From: Eubacteriaceae bacterium UBA6119
Lineage (GTDB): Bacteria > Bacillota > Clostridia > Eubacteriales > UBA1433
Direction of reading: 5' to 3'
Length of the DNA stretch: 64,000 bases
Assembly: GCA_002423395.1 (NCBI GenBank)
Contig: DIVZ01000005.1
Coordinates: 318,258-382,257, forward strand
Below are positions 24,839-33,436 of this stretch, piece by piece. Below the pieces are notes generated by a model. The model saw only the letters and a program-made list of their open reading frames with translations, had not been told where the DNA came from and searched no databases. The translations under genes were made by a program, and so were the position numbers. How positions within the stretch are numbered: position 1 is the stretch's first letter; the number at the start of each line of letters is the position of its first letter.

Positions 24839-25704
24839 TAATAAGCGCAAGCAGACGCACAGACATACCCGCGTTTTATTCCGAATGGTTTATTGAAAGA
24901 ATAAAGCAGGGATACGCGTGCGTAAAGAATCCGATGAATGCAAAACAGATTAAAACTGTATCATTAAAGCCCGAAGATGTTGACTGCATAGTATTCTGGA
25001 CAAAAAACGCTGCGCCATTAATGAGCAAACTTAAAACGTTAGACGATTTGGGATACATGTACTATTTTCTCTGGACAATTACTCCGTACGTAAAAGACAT
25101 TGAGCTAAACCTTCCCGATAAGAAAGAAATAATTTTAAATTTTATAAAATTAAGCCAAATGATAGGCACTGACCGCGTTATATTAAGATATGATCCCATT
25201 ATTATCAACAATAAATATACTTTGGATTTTCATATAGAATACTTTAAAAATTTAACGGCAAAACTTAACGGGCATACAAATAAATGTATAATAAGTTTTG
25301 TTGACATTTATAATAAACTGTCTAAACAGACTAAAGAGATAATTGCAAGTCCGATAAATAATTCAGATATGTTTGATATTGCAAGCAAGCTTAATAAAAT
25401 CGCACAAGACAATAATATTACCCTACAGACATGCTGTGAAGAAATTGATTTAAGTCTACTCGGCATACCGCACGGAGCTTGCATAGATAAAACGCTTATT
25501 GAGCATTTAAGCGGACGGAAGTCAAATATCAGTAAGGCAAAAAGCCAAAGAGAGTTGTGCAATTGCGCAGAAAGCGTCGACATAGGCGCGTACAACACCT
25601 GCACGCACGGATGCGTTTATTGCTATGCCAATACAGGCATGAATTCTGTTATTGAAAATAAAAAAAAGCACGATATAAATTCGCCGTTTCTTATAGGCAT
25701 ATAG
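24835..25704 (+). CDS. DUF1848 protein with C-terminal radical-SAM-like Cys motif
   Basis: The 289-residue protein starts SASRRTDIPAFYSEW, typical of DUF1848, has the barrel-like strands IVFWTKN and RVILRYDP, and ends with CTHGCVYCYA, where Cys256, Cys260 and Cys263 make the C-x3-C-x2-C spacing of radical SAM enzymes; an extra CNC pair sits at 242-244. In most radical SAM proteins this motif is near the N-terminus. It is coupled to the Ada-like protein. The reaction is unknown. Confidence 0.82.
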   Translation: MIISASRRTDIPAFYSEWFIERIKQGYACVKNPMNAKQIKTVSLKPEDVDCIVFWTKNAAPLMSKLKTLDDLGYMYYFLWTITPYVKDIELNLPDKKEIILNFIKLSQMIGTDRVILRYDPIIINNKYTLDFHIEYFKNLTAKLNGHTNKCIISFVDIYNKLSKQTKEIIASPINNSDMFDIASKLNKIAQDNNITLQTCCEEIDLSLLGIPHGACIDKTLIEHLSGRKSNISKAKSQRELCNCAESVDIGAYNTCTHGCVYCYANTGMNSVIENKKKHDINSPFLIGI

Positions 25705-25791
25705 AAGTTTAAGAAATTTGTAAGAATTACATAAGGCGATTTGTAAGGAATATATAATATCTTTTAAAAAGGCTTATAAAGGAGAGAACAA

Positions 25792-26493
25792 TTGGATAAC
25801 GCTAAAATTTTGGTGGTTGACGATGACAAGGAAATAGCGGCGGCTATTGAAAAAATGCTTATGCTGGAAGGTTATACAGTCATAAAGGCATACGACGGGC
25901 TGAAAGCTCTTGATATGCTTGTAGAAAATGACGTTCAGCTTATTCTTCTTGACGTAATGATGCCTAAACTGGACGGGTTATCTGCAACTTTAAAAATTCG
26001 AGAGAATAAAAACATCCCCATAATAATATTGTCCGCAAAGTCCGAAGACAGCGATAAAATCCTGGGGCTTAGCATGGGGGCTGACGATTACATAACAAAA
26101 CCGTTTAATTCGGCGGAGCTTATCGCAAGAGTAAAAAGCCAGCTTAGAAGGTACATGTACCTTGGGGATATGTCCGCCAAAGATAATAACACCCAAATAA
26201 CTGTCGGAGGACTTTGTTTGTGCAAAGACAGCAAGCGGATAATTTTAGACGGCGAGGCTATAAAGCTCACAGCCAAAGAATACAAAATCTTAGAACTGCT
26301 TATGACTAATGCGGGAATGGTATTCTCGGCTGAAAAAATATATGAACTTGTATGGGAAGAAGCCGCGTACAGTGTTGAGAATACGGTAATGGTTCATATT
26401 AGGCGTATACGCGAGAAAATTGAAATTAATCCTAAAGAGCCTAAATATTTAAAAGTTGTATGGGGTATAGGCTATAAAATAGAAAAATTTTAG
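25792..26493 (+). CDS. OmpR/PhoB-family response regulator
   Basis: The 233-residue protein has a receiver domain (VVDDDKEIAA, phosphoacceptor Asp in LILLDVMMP near residue 53, Lys in DYITKPF near 103) and a winged-helix output domain ending in YLKVVWGIGYKIEKF. It starts at TTG 25792 with AAAGGAGAG upstream. It is 23 bases ahead of the histidine kinase, with which it forms a two-component pair of the VanRS type. Confidence 0.93.
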   Translation: MDNAKILVVDDDKEIAAAIEKMLMLEGYTVIKAYDGLKALDMLVENDVQLILLDVMMPKLDGLSATLKIRENKNIPIIILSAKSEDSDKILGLSMGADDYITKPFNSAELIARVKSQLRRYMYLGDMSAKDNNTQITVGGLCLCKDSKRIILDGEAIKLTAKEYKILELLMTNAGMVFSAEKIYELVWEEAAYSVENTVMVHIRRIREKIEINPKEPKYLKVVWGIGYKIEKF

Positions 26494-26516
26494 CCCTGCG
26501 CCGTAAGGAGGAAAAT

Positions 26517-28340
26517 ATGGAATCAACCGGCAAAGTAAGGCGGTTTTTTACTAACAAAGCGTCTAAGGCGATAGTTTTTATTATGTGCGCCGCTCTTGCG
26601 GCAGCGGCATGGACGCAAATAATCATAATGTCTTATCAAGGCATTAATCCTGAATGTTTAATAATAAAGCAATATAAAGACAGCAATAATTTTATCAGCA
26701 GATATGTCTCGGATGCTTATAATGACGCATATCAGACCCTTCATGAGGGCGGCAAAATGCCTGAAAAAAGTTCGTATTATTATTATATAAGCAACGGAAA
26801 ACAGACGTATACGAACGTTAGCAGTACAAATAAAGCATTTTTTGCGCAGTATGACAGCGCTTTTTATTCTTATGAAAAAGGTCTGTTGACATTCGGGGCT
26901 AACACCAATTCAAATATTTCGTTTGGTTTCGGAAATAAGGATACAGTGTATATCGCATTTAGCGATAAGTTTTTAGAAACACATCAAAAAACATGGCAGG
27001 CTCAGCGTGATTTGCTGATGCCGTATGCCATGGGCGTTGTTGTATGCCTGTTGTTATCGACAGTATTTTTTATATGGTTAATATGCGCGGCGGGAAAAAA
27101 ACCGGGAGATAAAGAACTGCATTTATGCAGAATTGATAAAATATATTCCGATATTCTAATCGCTGTTTTGATAGGACTTACCGTAGGGGCTTTTAGCATT
27201 GCGTTTGCTTCAAATATGTATTATTACGGCAATATTGTTCCGGCTAATATGAATACTTATGAAAAATACGCTTTTATTCTGCTGGGAGTATGTACGTTTG
27301 CCATGTTTATGTTATGTTTAGCAGTATTTTTATCAATAGTGCGAAAAATTAAAGCAAAAAAATTGTTAAAACACAGCTTGATTTTCACGATATGCTATAA
27401 AATATATGACTTTTTCAGAAGCTTGTTTGACGGCAGAAAGTTTAACAAATATCCGCTTACGAAATCCCTGTTCTACAGGCAGATGCTGTTTATAGTGCTG
27501 AGTTTTGTTTTAGTAATACTCACCCTTGCGCTTGTAAGGACGCCGATTTTTATTGTGCCGTTTTTGCTTGAGGCAGTGCTCATATATTGGTTCATTAAAG
27601 GAAGCAGAAAGACATATGATGAAATAAACAAAGGCTTTAATGAAAGTCTTGAAGATCAAATGAGAGCGGAAAGAATGAAGATAGCGCTTATTACAAACGT
27701 GTCTCACGATTTAAAAACGCCGCTTACATCCATTATTAGTTATGTGGACTTAATTTCAAAAGAAGAGGGCCTTACTGATTCGGCGCGCGACTACATTTCA
27801 ATCTTAGCGGAAAAATCAAACAGATTAAAACAAATTGTATCAGACTTATTTGAGCTTGCAAAAAGCACCAGCGGAGACATTGAAATAAACCTTGAAAAAA
27901 TAGATTTTAAAAAGCTCATACAGCAGACGCTTGGCGATATGGACGATAAAATACAATCATCTAATTTGCAGTTCAAAGTAAAGATGCCGGATGAATCAGT
28001 AAATATTTTATCTGACGGCAAAAAACTCTACCGCGTGTTTTTAAATGTTATAGATAACGCCTTAAAATATGCTCATCAGGGCACCAGGGTGTTTGTAAGT
28101 TTAGAAGTAATAGACAAAGAAGCGGTAGCTACTGTTGTAAACACGGCAGGATATGAGATGGATTTTACGGAAGAAGAAATTCTGCAAAGGTTCAACAGGG
28201 GGGACAAGGCGCGCACAACGGAAGGCAGCGGGTTGGGGCTTTCAATAGCCGAAAGCTTCACAAGCGTATGCGGAGGCAAATTTAATATAAAAATAGACGG
28301 CGACCAGTTTAGGGTAATAATAAAATTCGCAAAAATATAA
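26517..28340 (+). CDS. Membrane sensor histidine kinase
   Basis: The 607-residue protein has an N-terminal helix, an extracytoplasmic sensor region (about 40-165), several further membrane helices (about 170-360), the HisKA H-box ITNVSHDLKTPLTSIISY near residue 397, and a HATPase domain with NVIDNALKYA and GSGLGLSIAES. The multi-helix membrane core is larger than in simple VanS proteins. It follows its response regulator with RBS AAGGAGG and ends at a terminator. The signal is unknown. Confidence 0.92.
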   Translation: MESTGKVRRFFTNKASKAIVFIMCAALAAAAWTQIIIMSYQGINPECLIIKQYKDSNNFISRYVSDAYNDAYQTLHEGGKMPEKSSYYYYISNGKQTYTNVSSTNKAFFAQYDSAFYSYEKGLLTFGANTNSNISFGFGNKDTVYIAFSDKFLETHQKTWQAQRDLLMPYAMGVVVCLLLSTVFFIWLICAAGKKPGDKELHLCRIDKIYSDILIAVLIGLTVGAFSIAFASNMYYYGNIVPANMNTYEKYAFILLGVCTFAMFMLCLAVFLSIVRKIKAKKLLKHSLIFTICYKIYDFFRSLFDGRKFNKYPLTKSLFYRQMLFIVLSFVLVILTLALVRTPIFIVPFLLEAVLIYWFIKGSRKTYDEINKGFNESLEDQMRAERMKIALITNVSHDLKTPLTSIISYVDLISKEEGLTDSARDYISILAEKSNRLKQIVSDLFELAKSTSGDIEINLEKIDFKKLIQQTLGDMDDKIQSSNLQFKVKMPDESVNILSDGKKLYRVFLNVIDNALKYAHQGTRVFVSLEVIDKEAVATVVNTAGYEMDFTEEEILQRFNRGDKARTTEGSGLGLSIAESFTSVCGGKFNIKIDGDQFRVIIKFAKI

Positions 28341-28361
28341 TAATTCTTTATCAGAGTTTAG

Positions 28362-28387
28362 CCGCACTTTTAAGTGCGGTTTTTTTA
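28362..28387 (+). terminator. Terminator after the histidine kinase
   Basis: CCGCACTT and AAGTGCGG make an 8-bp stem with a TT loop and a following run of T. Confidence 0.9.
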
Positions 28388-28436
28388 TGCTTTTATATGT
28401 TATAATTTACGTATATCAAGCAAAGGAAAATATTTT

Positions 28437-29198
28437 ATGAAACAGAAAACACGTAAAATAATAATTTTTATATCATTTTTATTGTTTCCTATAACGATGA
28501 ACTTCCTCTCTCCGTATGTGTCTATTGACGGAGCGATGAACGGCATAATATCAGGCAGTTTGATATTATTTGCTTTTATGTTTATATTCGGTATATTTTT
28601 CGGGCGCGCGTGGTGCGCGTGGGTGTGCCCTATGGCCGCGTTAAGCGAATATTCAGTCGGTATCAACAATAAAAAAGTAAATGTAAAACTGCTGAAAATT
28701 ATAAGATATTCAATATTTATTTTATGGGCGGGTTTTATTATCGCAATGTTTGTATTTGCCGGAGGCGTAAAGGGAGTAAATCCTCTTCATCTTACGGATA
28801 ATTTCATCTCGGTAGACAGCCCCGTAAAGTATATTATTTATTATTTTGTACTGCTGTTATTCGCTGTGCTTACGTGGAGCATAGGCAAAAGAGGAGCGTG
28901 CCACGCAGTATGCTGGATGGCGCCGTTTTTAACAGGCGGCTATCACTTAGGCAGAATTTTAAAAATACCTCAGTTAAGAATAAAAACCGATAATGAAAAA
29001 TGCGCAAACTGCAAAACATGCGATAAGATATGCCAGATGAGCATAAATGTAAGTCAAGGCGTAAAAGACGGGTATATTAACACATCGGATTGCATTTTAT
29101 GCGGACAATGCATTGAGGCGTGCGGAAAAGGCGCGTTGAGTTACGGCATAAAAAGCATTAAAAATATTGAATTAAATAAAAAAACTCTTGACATATGA
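28437..29198 (+). CDS. NapH-like 4Fe-4S membrane protein
   Basis: A 253-residue protein with about four membrane helices, the paired Cys motifs WCAWVCPM near residue 60 and CHAVCWMAP near 157, and two C-terminal 4Fe-4S motifs, CANCKTCDKIC and CILCGQCIEAC. This is the NapH/4Fe-4S-binding polyferredoxin type that moves electrons across or along the membrane. I start it at ATG 28437 behind AAAGGA; the longer frame reaches into the preceding terminator. It stands alone between the kinase gene and the Tyr T-box. Confidence 0.85.
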   Translation: MKQKTRKIIIFISFLLFPITMNFLSPYVSIDGAMNGIISGSLILFAFMFIFGIFFGRAWCAWVCPMAALSEYSVGINNKKVNVKLLKIIRYSIFILWAGFIIAMFVFAGGVKGVNPLHLTDNFISVDSPVKYIIYYFVLLLFAVLTWSIGKRGACHAVCWMAPFLTGGYHLGRILKIPQLRIKTDNEKCANCKTCDKICQMSINVSQGVKDGYINTSDCILCGQCIEACGKGALSYGIKSIKNIELNKKTLDI

Positions 29199-29216
29199 CT
29201 TGACATTTATTATTAT
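29188..29216 (+). promoter_or_regulatory. Promoter of the tyrosine T-box transcript
   Basis: TTGACA at 29188-29193 and TATTAT at 29211-29216 have a 17-base spacer. The -35 box overlaps the last codons of the upstream gene. A second TTGACA at 29200 has no good -10 box. Confidence 0.65.
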
Positions 29217-29222
29217 ATTAAA

Positions 29223-29510
29223 AATATCTGCAATGAATAAGAAGAAGTAAATAACATATAAGCCTATAGAGAGCTTTCGGGTGGTGGAAGAAAGCAGGGC
29301 GGAAGTTATCCAATACATCTTATAGCAGCTCACCGAAAGGGCAGCCCGAGTAGACTGAGACGTATTCACGCGTTAGAGTGATAGAGTATCGCATGTATTT
29401 ATACAATGCCGTACTTGAAAAGGTCGTTATTGTGAGATAACGGCGAATTGAGGTGGTAACACGGGATTTAGCGCTCGTCCTCTGTATAGACAGGGGAAGA
29501 GCGTTTTTTT
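29223..29510 (+). ncRNA. T-box riboswitch with tyrosine (UAC) specifier
   Basis: Stem I can be drawn: ATAAGA (29237-29242) pairs with TCTTAT (29318-29323), and ATAAC (29251-29255) with GTTAT (29305-29309), leaving a specifier loop with the AAGTAA side on the left and CCAA-TAC-A on the right, so the specifier is UAC at 29314-29316. The apical hairpin GCTTTC/GAAAGC holds the GGTGG loop. The T-box AGGTGGTAACACGG is at about 29450-29464, and the terminator CGCTC...GAGCG plus seven T at 29472-29510. Uncharged tRNA-Tyr should switch the downstream gene on. Confidence 0.88.
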
Positions 29511-29567
29511 ATTGCTCTCCCAATGGCATGCCGACGCTGAAGGGTATGACCTTAGATAGGAGTATAT

Positions 29568-31019
29568 ATGAAAGACATTAAATTTTTTACCACCACAGAA
29601 CAAATTCCGCTGGAGCTTCATAAGGCGTACATCGTTCAGAAGCTTAATTTCCCTCCCATTGAGCGCAGACTGCAGGCAATAAACGAAGCCGGCAACAACT
29701 CATTTTTGCTTAATAACACGGACATATTTTTGGATATGCTTACAGACAGCGGCGTCAACGCAATGAGCGACAGGCAGATTGCCGCTATGATGACGGCGGA
29801 AGACAGCTACGCGGGATCGGCGACATTTACAAGGCTTAGAGATAAAATTGAGGAAATATTTAAGACGCCGTTTTTTCTTCCCGCTCATCAGGGACGCGCG
29901 TGTGAAAATATTTTATCAATGGTATTTGTAAAACCGGGCGACATAGTGCCTATGAACTACCATTTTACTACGACAAAAGAACATATCGCCAGAAACGGCG
30001 GCGCTGTTGCCGAACTCGTAATTGACGAAGGGCTGAATATTGAAAGTGATTTTCCGTTTAAAGGCAACTTTGATTTAGAAAAACTTGAAAATTTAATTTT
30101 GGATAACGGGGCGGATAAAATTCCGTTTGTGCGATTAGAGGCAGGCACAAATTTAATAGGCGGTCAGCCGTTTTCGCTGCAAAACGCGATGGATGTAGCA
30201 TCTCTCTGCCGCAAGCACGGCATACTAACGGTGCTTGACGCAAGTCTGCTTCAGGATAATTTGTTCTTTATGAAACAACGCGAAGAGGCATGCAAAAACA
30301 TGAGTATTTTGCAAATAACACATAAACTTGCGGATGAAATGGACATTATTTACTTTTCGGCGCGCAAGCTCGGGTTTGCCAGAGGCGGCGGAATATGCAT
30401 GAGAGATAAAAGACTGTTTGAAAAAATGAAAGAACTTATACCTTTGTTTGAAGGGTTTTTAACATACGGCGGAATGTCGGTGCGGGAAATGGAAATACTC
30501 ACGGTCGGACTCGATGAGACTATGGATGAAGATATAATTTCACAAGGACCTCAGTTTATAAAGTTTATGACTGATGAGCTTAAAAAAGCGGGAGTGCCTG
30601 TAGTCACGCCCGCAGGCGGTTTGGGATGCCACTTAGACGCGAAAGCGTTTCTTCCGCATGTACCGCAGGATAAATACCCTGCAGGCTCGCTTGTGTCGGC
30701 TCTATACATTGCAAGCGGTGTGCGCGGAATGGAGAGAGGCACAATAAGCGAAGCAAGAAAAAATGACGGAAGCGAAACTTTCGCTCAGGTCGAGCTTGTA
30801 CGGCTTGCAGTTCCCAGGCGAGTGTTTACGCTCTCGCAGATTAAGTTCGCTATTGACCGCATCATATGGCTTCATGAGCACAGGGATTTAGTGGGCGGAC
30901 TCGAATTTACGGAAGAGCCGAAAATCCTGCGTTTCTTTTTCGGAAGACTTAAACCCGTATCAGACTGGCAGAATGACATAGTAAAAGCTTTTAAAAATGA
31001 TTTACATGACAGTCTCTAA
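29568..31019 (+). CDS. Tyrosine phenol-lyase-like PLP enzyme (tryptophanase/TPL family)
   Basis: The 483-residue protein belongs to the beta-eliminating lyases. It keeps SYAGS (Tyr81), PAHQGR, NLIGGQP (Asn195), the PLP-binding Asp224, Lys267 in FSARKLGF, TYGG and the carboxylate Arg in VPRRVFT. Two residues that separate TPL from tryptophanase are TPL-like: Thr in HFTTT (132-136), where tryptophanase has Asp, and Arg in VRGMERG, where tryptophanase has Ile or Val. Unusual are Leu227 where TPL has Arg217, and a PLP loop unlike either enzyme. TPL cleaves tyrosine to phenol, pyruvate and ammonia and is reversible. RBS AGGAG precedes the ATG. Confidence 0.8.
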   Translation: MKDIKFFTTTEQIPLELHKAYIVQKLNFPPIERRLQAINEAGNNSFLLNNTDIFLDMLTDSGVNAMSDRQIAAMMTAEDSYAGSATFTRLRDKIEEIFKTPFFLPAHQGRACENILSMVFVKPGDIVPMNYHFTTTKEHIARNGGAVAELVIDEGLNIESDFPFKGNFDLEKLENLILDNGADKIPFVRLEAGTNLIGGQPFSLQNAMDVASLCRKHGILTVLDASLLQDNLFFMKQREEACKNMSILQITHKLADEMDIIYFSARKLGFARGGGICMRDKRLFEKMKELIPLFEGFLTYGGMSVREMEILTVGLDETMDEDIISQGPQFIKFMTDELKKAGVPVVTPAGGLGCHLDAKAFLPHVPQDKYPAGSLVSALYIASGVRGMERGTISEARKNDGSETFAQVELVRLAVPRRVFTLSQIKFAIDRIIWLHEHRDLVGGLEFTEEPKILRFFFGRLKPVSDWQNDIVKAFKNDLHDSL

Positions 31020-31035
31020 CTAACAGTTTTTTAAT

Positions 31036-31092
31036 ATATAAAACAGCATAATAATGCGAATCTCCCCGCGTTTTTATGCTGTTTTATATTTA
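31036..31092 (+). terminator. Probable terminator after the TPL-like gene
   Basis: TATAAAACAGCATAA and TTATGCTGTTTTATA pair over about 15 bp with a loop of some 20 bases, followed by T-rich sequence. Confidence 0.55.
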
Positions 31093-31204
31093 TTGCTTTT
31101 ATGAATTCTTACAATTTCCTTACGATTATTATTATTTGTAATTTCTTGTGGACATTAAAAGATAACTTTGTTAAAATTAAATAATTAAAAACTAAGAGGT
31201 GAAA

Positions 31205-31912
31205 ATGTTTGAAATAAAAAGAGAACTTGGGCGCAGCAACGTTGGAGTAGACAGCGCATTAACATTGGGTTCGGCAGTTGATTTTATGCAGGATTGCAGT
31301 ATATTTGATATAGATTCAAAGAAAAATTTAAAAGATTATTTGTTAAGCCGAAAAGTTGAAATTTATTATGCATCAAGACAAATAGATATTTTAAGAATGC
31401 CGGCATATACAGAAAATATAACAATTAAAACTTGGATTTATGAATGCAAAAGGGCATTCGTAAACCGTAACACAGTTATTTACGATAAAGATAATAAAGC
31501 ATGTATAACTTCATTCTCAATTGGGGCATTTGTTGACGTAGCTTCAGGCAAAGCCATTTTAATGCCTAATGAATTTATATCGAATGTAAAAATTTATGAT
31601 AAGTATCCGATGGAATATCTTGACAGAAGAATTAATATTCCAAATATAAAAGCAGTAACAGCACAGCCGACAAGTGTACTTAAATATCATTTGGATTTTA
31701 ATAACCATGTTAATAATACAAAGTATATATCCATCGCCCAGGAATATCTGCCTCTGGATTTTAGCTTCAAGCAGGTTAGAGTAGAATATAAAACTCCCGC
31801 TAAATATAAGGATACAATTTATCCGTTCAAATATATAAAAGAAAACGCAATAATAATTGATTTATGCGCAGAAAACGGCGCTTCATACGCAACCGTTGAA
31901 TTTATGAACTAA
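31205..31912 (+). CDS. Acyl-ACP thioesterase
   Basis: The 235-residue protein has two hot-dog domains of the FatA/FatB-like bacterial thioesterase family: FEIKRELGRSNVGVDSALTL at the start, TWIYECKRAF, and the second-domain active-site segment HLDFNNHVNNTKYI near residue 160 with the catalytic Asp/Asn/His pattern. It releases fatty acids from acyl carrier protein. ATG 31205 behind AGAGGTG is preferred to the in-frame GTG at 31199. The DedA gene follows 12 bases later, so both may serve the membrane. Confidence 0.88.
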   Translation: MFEIKRELGRSNVGVDSALTLGSAVDFMQDCSIFDIDSKKNLKDYLLSRKVEIYYASRQIDILRMPAYTENITIKTWIYECKRAFVNRNTVIYDKDNKACITSFSIGAFVDVASGKAILMPNEFISNVKIYDKYPMEYLDRRINIPNIKAVTAQPTSVLKYHLDFNNHVNNTKYISIAQEYLPLDFSFKQVRVEYKTPAKYKDTIYPFKYIKENAIIIDLCAENGASYATVEFMN

Positions 31913-31924
31913 AAAGGGGATACA

Positions 31925-32539
31925 ATGCAGGACTGGATAATTGATGTAATGAATCATTTCGGCTATGCGGGGATAGCCTTGCTTATAGCAATAGAAAATC
32001 TTTTTCCGCCCATACCTTCAGAAGTTATTCTAACCTTCGGCGGGTTTATGACATTATACACTAATTTTTCGATATGGGGAGTAATAGCGGCTGCAACGAT
32101 AGGTTCTTTAACGGGAGCGGTAATACTGTACGGAGTAGGCAGGCTCTTATCCGAAGAACACATAGGCGGTCTTTTAGACGGCAGGTTAGGACGGATTTTA
32201 AGGTTTAGAAAGGCAGATTTTCACAGAGCATGCGGTTGGTTTAACAGAAAAGGCAAACTAACAGTGCTTTTCTGCAGATGCGTACCCGTTGTAAGAAGCC
32301 TGATATCAGTTCCCGCGGGCATGGCTAAAATGAAATTCGGTTTATTTATGCTATATACTACAATAGGCTCATTAGTGTGGAATACAATATTGGTTTATTT
32401 GGGAGCAGCGGCGGGAAATTCGTGGGAAAGTATTGTTGCCGGAACAGATAAATACGCGACAATTACAATCGCGGTTTTAGCGGTTATCGCCATTGCGCTT
32501 ATAGCGATTTTTATAAATAAAAGATTTATAAGAAAATAA
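31925..32539 (+). CDS. DedA-family membrane protein
   Basis: The 204-residue protein has the DedA features: an N-terminal amphipathic segment, ENLFPPIPSEVIL near residue 20, and FCRCVPVVRSLISVPAGMAKM near residue 115, followed by membrane helices. DedA proteins include flippases for undecaprenyl phosphate and phosphatidylethanolamine. It is co-transcribed with the acyl-ACP thioesterase. RBS AGGGG lies before the ATG. Confidence 0.92.
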   Translation: MQDWIIDVMNHFGYAGIALLIAIENLFPPIPSEVILTFGGFMTLYTNFSIWGVIAAATIGSLTGAVILYGVGRLLSEEHIGGLLDGRLGRILRFRKADFHRACGWFNRKGKLTVLFCRCVPVVRSLISVPAGMAKMKFGLFMLYTTIGSLVWNTILVYLGAAAGNSWESIVAGTDKYATITIAVLAVIAIALIAIFINKRFIRK

Positions 32540-32581
32540 AAATCCGCCAAAGAAGTGTTTTTATCAGGAGAATTATGAAAA

Positions 32582-32635
32582 GAAATATGAGAAGAATTTA
32601 GCTTTCAGAGGGGAACTTTTGAAAGCTTTTCTTTT
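32582..32635 (-). pseudogene. Decayed copy of the trpB2 3' end
   Basis: Over about 53 bases this region matches, with roughly six mismatches, the 3' end of the tryptophan synthase beta-like gene and its first bases beyond the stop (33414-33467). On the minus strand it reads EKLSKVPL-stop against EKLPKVPL-stop. Same orientation as the intact gene and about 800 bases downstream of it, with the frameshifted gene at 32696-33303 in between. Confidence 0.8.
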
Positions 32636-32695
32636 AAATAATCTGCATAGTAAATCCTTCAGAGCTAATATATTTTGATAAATGGAGAGAAAATA

Positions 32696-33303
32696 ATGAA
32701 GCATGTTTTTAAAAAAACATTTATATTTATACTAGCATTTGTTATTTTTTTAGTAATTACACAATGGTTATTGTGGTCTAATGTGTTTATTAAACATAAT
32801 TATATTGAATATAATTCACTTGACGAATTCATTGGTCAAAATATAAATTCAGATGATCAATATAAGAAACTAATTGCTGAGAACAATGAATATGCTGTAT
32901 GTTTAGGCGTCAGTAATAATACGGGTGAATTGTACATTTTATTAAAAACTAATGATGGAAAATGGGAATTGTTAAGTAAGAAATATGATTATAAAAAGAA
33001 ATCTTATACTATTAGAAACAATAATTCTGACTTTGTAATTATACATAATTTTGAAATGAAAAATAACAATCAAAATATAATTATTGTATGGAAAATAGCA
33101 GATAGTAAAGAATTCGGAAAAAATATTTTTACTGAAGATGATAAAAAATTAAAAAGAATAAGTGATTCACAGAATACAAAATTTTATTATTGTGCATTTA
33201 TACGGGATTTATTGAAAATTTGGATAAAAACAATTATGTCGTGTATATAAACGATAATGAATATCCGTATAACGATTGGGGGAAATTGTTTAATAAATAT
33301 TGA
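32696..33303 (+). pseudogene. Frameshifted single-TM protein of unknown family
   Basis: The first frame (32696-33250) has one N-terminal membrane helix, a SLDEFIG segment, a GELYILLKTNDGKWELL strand pair and stops early. Read on in another frame from about 33204, the sequence continues FIENLDKNNYVVYINDNEYP and ends NDWGKLFNKY at 33303. The same ending (YIDDYSYPYNSW) occurs in the paralogue at 50291-50865, so a one-base loss in the G run at 33204-33206 explains the break; a sequencing error is the alternative. It is AT-rich. RBS GGAG precedes the ATG. Confidence 0.7.
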
Positions 33304-33360
33304 TAAAAAAGTCTGATTGACGCCAGCGGCTAAGTTATAGATAAATACAATAACTGTTTA

Positions 33361-33407
33361 AAATAATATAATCCGCCCTTAATAATATATTCTAAAAGGC
33401 GGATTAT
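33361..33407 (-). terminator. Probable terminator of the trpB2-like gene
   Basis: ATAATCCGCC and GGCGGATTAT form a 10-bp stem with a 20-base loop just past the stop of the leftward gene. The left arm sequence recurs ahead of the decayed 3' copy at about 32540. Confidence 0.55.
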
Positions 33408-33436
33408 AAAAAAGATATAAGAGGAGAATTTAGCTT

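Noticed and set aside
29200..29228. A second TTGACA as an alternative promoter for the tyrosine T-box
   Set aside because: At 17 bases downstream the hexamer is AATATC, a poor -10 box; the TTGACA at 29188 has TATTAT at the right distance.
32555..32601. An eight-codon frame (MKRNMRRI) behind CAGGAG, as a leader peptide
   Set aside because: It overlaps the decayed trpB2 copy and has no run of regulatory codons or attenuator after it.
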